The notes below the pieces were generated by a model. It was given only the letters and a program-made list of their open reading frames with translations. It ran no database searches and was not told where the DNA came from. A stretch of 10,618 bases of DNA, taken from Candidatus Ryanbacteria bacterium (GTDB lineage: Bacteria > Patescibacteriota > Minisyncoccia > Ryanbacterales > GWA2-47-10b). The translations under genes were made by a program, and so were the position numbers. The stretch lies in contig CALRCC010000016.1 of assembly GCA_943354465.1 (NCBI GenBank), positions 1-10,618 of the forward strand, in the 5' to 3' direction. Shown piece by piece: positions 7,844 through 10,618 of the stretch; within the stretch, counting starts at the first letter, position 1; the number at the start of each line of letters is the position of its first letter.

Positions 7844-7872
7844 ATCATAAGGCATATATGCACGAATTTCAA
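7844..7872 (-). promoter_or_regulatory. Promoter of the tRNA-Asn / small protein / zwf-gnd unit
   Basis: On the minus strand TTGAAA (7872-7867), a 17-nt spacer and TATGAT (7849-7844) form a strong promoter. Transcription should start near 7837, about 8 nt before the mature tRNA 5' end. It is interleaved with the plus-strand promoter of the amidase gene, whose -35 region overlaps the spacer here, so the two may compete for polymerase. Confidence 0.65.
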
Positions 7873-7888
7873 GCTAGAGGTGTATAAT
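7859..7888 (+). promoter_or_regulatory. Promoter of the amidase gene
   Basis: A perfect -10 hexamer TATAAT (7883-7888) is preceded, 18 nt upstream, by a poor -35 (TGCACG, 7859-7864). Transcription should start at about 7895, only about 5 nt before the first ATG (7900). It overlaps the divergent tRNA promoter. Confidence 0.55.
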
Positions 7889-7899
7889 AAAAATACTGT

Positions 7900-9135
7900 A
7901 TGATGCGTATTATTTTTATGTTTTTAGCGTGTGTAGGAGGCCTTTTTGCCGTGTATGTATTCGCTACGTCTGCAGGCATTGTTTCTGGGGTTACAGCATT
8001 TGATAATCTTTTGGGCTCTATTTTCCCAGTTACCATTAGTGCCATAGACCTACATAAGGCGTATACGACAGAAAAAATAAAACTACTCATAGTCCCAGGG
8101 CATGATAACGAATATGAAGGAAGCGAAAATCATACTATACGCGAATCAGATTTGACGCTCGCTTTGGCGCATAGTATTGATGCACATTTCAAAAAAGACG
8201 CTCGTTTTGAGACAATAGTCGCGCGCGACGCAAATACTGGTTATTATATGACTTCTTTGCAAAAATATTTTACCGAACATCGTGATGATATTATCGCGTT
8301 TAAAAATATTGCGCAGAAAAAAATGGAGGTACTCAAAGCTCACAATTTTATTTCTAGTAATGTCGCTATTGAGCGCAAGGGCGCTCTTAGCGAAATAGCA
8401 TTTCGTTTGTATGGTATCAACAAGTGGGCGAACGAAAATGATATTGATATCATATTGCATATTCATTTCAATGATCACGCAGGACGCGTTACGAGAACAG
8501 GAAAATATACCGGTTTTTCTATCTATGTGCCAGAGCATCAATATGGAAATGCTGACGCCAGCAAGGATTTTGCGCGCGTTCTTTTTGATGAATTAAAAAA
8601 TACAGTCGGTCCGAGCACTATGCCATTAGAGAGAGGTGGCATCATTGAAGATCAGGAGCTTATTGCGCTCGGTTCAAATGGGTCTCTCAAGGGTGTGGCA
8701 GCCCTTATTGAATACGGATATATCTATGAGCCGCAATTTATCTATAGCGCTGTGCGCTCGCCAATGACACAAGAGCTAGCATTTCAGACTTATCGCGCTA
8801 TCAAAAAATATTTTGAAAAAGGTTCTTCAGCATACATGACAGGCCAAACTTCACTTTTACCGTATAAATGGTCTGGTGTGTTTGAAAGGGGCGCCAATGG
8901 GTCTGCTGGCGTTCTCGCACTACAGGCGGCTCTTAAAAAAGAAGGTCTGTACCCGCCACAAGGAAAGTCGCTGGTTGATTGTCCTCTTTCTGGTTCGTTT
9001 GGCGTGTGTACAGAGCTTGCCGTACGTTCATTTCAACAGCGATATGCTGATGAAGTTCTTGCTGGTGCGTGGCCAAATGGCCGTGTGGACGGAGCTACAA
9101 CAAAAAAGCTCAATGAGCTTTTCGGGCCGCGTTAG
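7900..9135 (+). CDS. Secreted N-acetylmuramoyl-L-alanine amidase with C-terminal peptidoglycan-binding-like domain
   Basis: Probable zinc amidase (Amidase_3/AmiC-like) that would cut the bond between N-acetylmuramic acid and L-alanine in peptidoglycan, acting outside the membrane. The 411-residue protein starts with a hydrophobic segment (residues about 4-23), a signal peptide or membrane anchor without a clear lipobox. Catalytic-domain landmarks are IVPGHD (zinc ligand H68), an acidic ligand in RESDLTLAL (E82), HIHFND (H189, in place of the common SIHAN) and ALIEYGYI (catalytic E271). An insert of about 60 residues between E82 and H189 looks helical and charged. The C-terminal part (about 335-409), with LQAALKKEGLYPP and AVRSFQQRYA...GRVDGATTKKLNEL, matches the PG_binding_1 pattern, anchoring the enzyme to the wall. 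Start: ATG at 7900 or the adjacent 7903; the promoter implies a leader of about 5 nt. The stop overlaps the convergent obg stop. Confidence 0.85.
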   Translation: MMRIIFMFLACVGGLFAVYVFATSAGIVSGVTAFDNLLGSIFPVTISAIDLHKAYTTEKIKLLIVPGHDNEYEGSENHTIRESDLTLALAHSIDAHFKKDARFETIVARDANTGYYMTSLQKYFTEHRDDIIAFKNIAQKKMEVLKAHNFISSNVAIERKGALSEIAFRLYGINKWANENDIDIILHIHFNDHAGRVTRTGKYTGFSIYVPEHQYGNADASKDFARVLFDELKNTVGPSTMPLERGGIIEDQELIALGSNGSLKGVAALIEYGYIYEPQFIYSAVRSPMTQELAFQTYRAIKKYFEKGSSAYMTGQTSLLPYKWSGVFERGANGSAGVLALQAALKKEGLYPPQGKSLVDCPLSGSFGVCTELAVRSFQQRYADEVLAGAWPNGRVDGATTKKLNELFGPR

Positions 9136-10106
9136 ACGGCTTTATGCTTTGCTTTTGTTATTTTTTGTAGGATTTTCTCTACGCGTTTTATCGCATCTGT
9201 ATCGTGTATTGAGAGGAGTGACGCTGTTTTGTTTTTCTTTTTGAGCACAGTTACTATTTTTTTAAGCTCTTTGTCAGTTTTGGTGTCGCTTTTGCTGACA
9301 AAAAGATACTCCGTTTTTTCCAAAAGTTCTTTGCTGTGTTTACCAAGTTCTTTGCGGATGACTGCATAGTCTTCTGCCGGATCTTCCGATTCCGCAGATA
9401 TAAAATGAAACAGTACGCGCGTGCGTTCTACATGGCGCAAAAATTTGATACCAAGGCCTTTGCCTTCGGACGCGCCTTCAATAAGGCCAGGTATGTCGGC
9501 CAATATTAAATCATACCAAACCCCCAAATGCGGCTCTAGCGTGGTAAAAGGATAGTTAGCGACTTTACTTTGCGCTCGCGTTATCTCGTTGAGCAGGCTT
9601 GATTTGCCAACATTAGGTAGTCCTATAAAGCCAATATCAGCGATAAGTTTGAGTTCAAGGTGGAGCATTGATTCTTCGCCAGGCAATCCAGGTTGAAATT
9701 GTGTTGGCGTAGTATTGCGCGATGATCTGAAATGAAAATTGCCTTTGCCACCAAATCCTCCTTTAGCGATGACGATTCGTTCTCCAATATGTGTCAGTTC
9801 GTGATCTGTTTTTTTAGTTATATTGTGAATTACTGTACCTACTGGCACCTGCAATAAAAGATCGCCCCCATTGTGTCCATCACGAAATTGGTCGCGTCCA
9901 AAAATGCCATCTTCCGCAGAAAGCTCTTTTTTATAGCGAAATTGGTTGAGCATTGATAGATCAGATACTCCTTCAAATGTTATATCGCCACCATTACCGC
10001 CAGACCCTCCAGTTGGCCCTAGCGACATCATGTTTTTATTGAACGCCACAGAGCCCTTGCCACCTTTGCCCGCGCGTACTTTTATTTTTACATCATCAAC
10101 TAGCAT
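9132..10106 (-). CDS. obg: GTPase Obg (CgtA)
   Basis: Ribosome-associated GTPase that takes part in large-subunit maturation and stress or growth control. The 324-residue protein has the glycine-rich Obg fold (residues 1 to about 155, with GKGGKGSVAF and GPTGGSGGNGGD), then the G domain: G1 GLPNVGKSS (162-170), G2 FTTLEPHLG (187-195), G3 DIPGLIEG (204-211), G4 SKSD (271-274, where NKxD is usual) and probable G5 near 297-300. The segment between G2 and G3 is several residues shorter than in common Obg proteins. No C-terminal OCT domain follows; the protein ends in a lysine-rich helix. The start is supported by the conserved MxxDxVKIxVxAGxGGxG opening and by the promoter 10 nt upstream. There is no Shine-Dalgarno sequence. 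Its TAA overlaps the amidase TAG by 4 nt. Confidence 0.96.
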   Translation of the reverse strand: MLVDDVKIKVRAGKGGKGSVAFNKNMMSLGPTGGSGGNGGDITFEGVSDLSMLNQFRYKKELSAEDGIFGRDQFRDGHNGGDLLLQVPVGTVIHNITKKTDHELTHIGERIVIAKGGFGGKGNFHFRSSRNTTPTQFQPGLPGEESMLHLELKLIADIGFIGLPNVGKSSLLNEITRAQSKVANYPFTTLEPHLGVWYDLILADIPGLIEGASEGKGLGIKFLRHVERTRVLFHFISAESEDPAEDYAVIRKELGKHSKELLEKTEYLFVSKSDTKTDKELKKIVTVLKKKNKTASLLSIHDTDAIKRVEKILQKITKAKHKAV

Positions 10107-10116
10107 GTGCGCGGTT

Positions 10117-10145
10117 AGTATAGCGCGTAATCATATTTTTCTGAA
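10117..10145 (-). promoter_or_regulatory. Promoter of obg
   Basis: On the minus strand TTCAGA (10145-10140), a 17-nt spacer and TATACT (10122-10117) precede the obg ATG (10106) by 10 nt. Transcription would start near 10110, giving a leader of about 4 nt. Confidence 0.6.
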
Positions 10146-10150
10146 GTCGC

Positions 10151-10169
10151 GCTTATTGTAATAATAAGC
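10151..10169. repeat. Short AT-rich inverted repeat
   Basis: GCTTATT (10151-10157) and AATAAGC (10163-10169) are perfect 7-bp arms around a 5-nt loop, just upstream of the obg -35. It may be a weak secondary terminator or a protein-binding site; its function is unknown. Confidence 0.4.
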
Positions 10170-10171
10170 TG

Positions 10172-10208
10172 TAATAAAATATCCCTGTTGCGATCGCGCA
10201 ACAGGGAT
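10172..10208 (-). terminator. Rho-independent terminator of the putative small RNA
   Basis: A perfect 12-bp stem ATCCCTGTTGCG / CGCAACAGGGAT (10181-10192 and 10197-10208) closes a 4-nt loop. On the minus strand it is followed by ATTTTATT, an acceptable though interrupted U-tract; on the plus strand the following bases are ttggtttg, which is poorer. It sits between the structured element at 10219-10276 and the obg promoter, so it insulates the two. Confidence 0.6.
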
Positions 10209-10314
10209 TTGGTTTGTAGGAGCCGCGCCCCGCCAGATAGGGAGAGGAGGAACCTATCTATCCAGGACGCGGCCCCAGCTCGGAGCGGCAGGTTTTTATG
10301 ATGACCCCGAACGC
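10175..10314 (-). ncRNA. Putative structured small RNA of about 140 nt, family unknown
   Basis: No plausible protein is encoded here. On the minus strand the core folds as a long hairpin: GGGGCCGCG (10276-10268) pairs with CGCGGCTCC (10227-10219) including one G-U; then TCCTG pairs with CGGGG (10267-10263 with 10232-10228) including two U-G pairs; after a small internal loop, AGATAGG pairs with CCTATCT (10259-10253 with 10241-10235). The 11-nt loop is UUCCUCCUCUC. The same stem read on the plus strand has A-C mismatches at all three wobble positions, so the minus strand is the likely RNA. An extended -10 lies upstream (10328-10320), predicting a 5' end near 10314, and a terminator hairpin closes it. 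The loop holds CCUCC, the complement of GGAGG. I could not match it to SRP RNA, 6S RNA, tmRNA, RNase P or a riboswitch class I know. It could instead be an orphan attenuator. Confidence 0.55.
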
Positions 10315-10319
10315 TTTTA

Positions 10320-10328
10320 ATCATACCA
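10320..10328 (-). promoter_or_regulatory. Extended -10 promoter of the putative small RNA
   Basis: TGG-TATGAT (10328-10320 on the minus strand) is an extended -10 with only a weak -35 (TGCACT, 10348-10343, 17-nt spacer). It would start transcription near 10314-10313. An alternative pair, TTGACT (10354-10349) and TATAGT (10333-10328), has a short 15-nt spacer. Confidence 0.45.
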
Positions 10329-10346
10329 CTATATTGGAATATAGTG
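10327..10346. repeat. 20-bp palindrome between divergent promoters (operator candidate)
   Basis: CACTATATTGGAATATAGTG has perfect 9-bp arms around a 2-bp centre. It overlaps the start of the minus-strand extended -10 and the -35 of the plus-strand rhomboid promoter, and each arm can also be read as a -10-like TATAGT. It could be a dimeric repressor site acting on both promoters, or just mirrored promoter elements. Confidence 0.45.
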
Positions 10347-10362
10347 CAAGTCAAGCTATGAT
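10334..10362 (+). promoter_or_regulatory. Promoter of the rhomboid-like gene
   Basis: TTGGAA (10334-10339), a 17-nt spacer and TATGAT (10357-10362) would start transcription at about 10369-10370, exactly at the ATG of 10370. An alternative -10 TATAGT (10340-10345) would instead serve the upstream ATG at 10358 with a leader of about 6 nt. Confidence 0.5.
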
Positions 10363-10369
10363 AGTTTGG

Positions 10370-10618
10370 ATGCATCGTATAAACCAACGACCAGCGGTCG
10401 CATTGTCTATCTCAATACTTTTTTGTATTATATTTTTTGCATTTATATTTTCGCGCTCAGCGTCTTCCGTAGCAGGACTGATAACATGGTCTGGTTTCGC
10501 GCCAGAAAAAATATTTATCGTTGGCGAATGGTACCGCTTTATAACTTCTATTATAATCCACGAAAATAGTATTTTTCTTGCGATTAGTATACTTTTTTTG
10601 CTGTCTCTCGGGGGGCCG
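10370..10618 (+). CDS. Rhomboid-fold membrane protein, N-terminal part (runs off window)
   Basis: Eighty-three codons without a stop reach the right edge. A short basic N-terminus (MHRINQRPAV) precedes a membrane span (about residues 10-27), a loop, and then GEWYRFITSIIIHENSIFLA (52-71) leading into a second span. The segment aligns without gaps to rhomboid proteases: R56 and H64 match GlpG R137 and H145. The positions of GlpG H150 and N154, which help form the oxyanion hole, are F69 and S73. The serine/histidine dyad would lie beyond the window. The protein could be an inactive rhomboid or a divergent protease that cleaves substrates within the membrane. The start at 10370 is favoured by the promoter spacing; the in-frame ATG at 10358 would add four residues. 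There is no Shine-Dalgarno sequence. Confidence 0.7.
   Translation, partial: MHRINQRPAVALSISILFCIIFFAFIFSRSASSVAGLITWSGFAPEKIFIVGEWYRFITSIIIHENSIFLAISILFLLSLGGP

Noticed and set aside
7594..7872. A 92-residue version of the small basic protein starting at 7872
   Set aside because: Its first half is the translation of the tRNA-Asn gene on the same strand; the ATG at 7719 gives a coherent basic protein.
943..9135. Alternative genetic code (UGA reassigned), as in some candidate phyla
   Set aside because: No gene stops at TGA (5 TAA, 2 TAG), but none needs in-frame TGA to be read through and tryptophan is encoded by TGG; seven stops are too few to argue from.
10181..10314. SRP (4.5S) RNA, 6S RNA or a known riboswitch
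   Set aside because: The conserved SRP apical motif (GGAAG...GCAGCC type) is absent on both strands, the size and single rod do not fit 6S RNA, and no riboswitch core I know is visible.
10366..10569. A 67-residue plus-strand ORF at the right edge
   Set aside because: The frame starting at 10370 (or 10358) is open to the window end and matches the rhomboid pattern; the other frame has no family resemblance.
1..10618. CRISPR arrays, insertion sequences, phage genes or a defence system
   Set aside because: No direct-repeat/spacer pattern, transposase, integrase or nuclease signature was seen on either strand.

Overview
The window looks like a piece of a small, compact bacterial genome. The best guess is a Candidate Phyla Radiation (Patescibacteria, Parcubacteria-like) organism. 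This rests on the near-absence of intergenic space, two convergent gene pairs whose stop codons touch or overlap, the lack of any Shine-Dalgarno sequence before the nine protein genes, mixed base composition with runs of A/T, and the gene types. The assignment is inference; no marker gene here settles it. All seven visible stops are TAA or TAG and no ORF has an internal stop, so the standard bacterial code fits.

Layout. Positions 1-881 (minus) hold the N-terminal 293 residues of a polytopic membrane protein running off the left edge. A 61-bp divergent spacer with back-to-back promoters separates it from a plus-strand operon: tyrS (943-2196), dnaG (2200-4023) and the primary sigma factor rpoD (3998-5224). 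It meets, with no gap, a minus-strand unit read from about 7837 down to 5225: tRNA-Asn, a 41-residue very basic protein and a 786-residue fusion of glucose-6-phosphate dehydrogenase with short-type 6-phosphogluconate dehydrogenase. Divergent from the tRNA is a plus-strand secreted N-acetylmuramoyl-L-alanine amidase (7900-9135), whose stop overlaps by 4 nt that of the minus-strand GTPase gene obg (9132-10106). A 263-bp gap (10107-10369) follows. It is not empty: it holds the obg promoter, a probable minus-strand structured RNA with its own promoter and terminator, and a palindrome. The right edge holds the start of a rhomboid-fold membrane protein.

Functionally the window is mostly core information processing (tRNA charging, replication priming, the main sigma factor, a ribosome-associated GTPase, a tRNA), plus oxidative pentose-phosphate enzymes and envelope proteins.

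The most notable items are: promoters set so close to the start codons that several mRNAs should be leaderless or nearly so; a candidate small RNA upstream of obg that folds well only on the minus strand and shows a CCUCC (anti-Shine-Dalgarno-like) loop; a GC-rich palindromic element inserted in frame in dnaG; the zwf-gnd fusion; and a rhomboid homologue that seems to lack oxyanion-hole residues.
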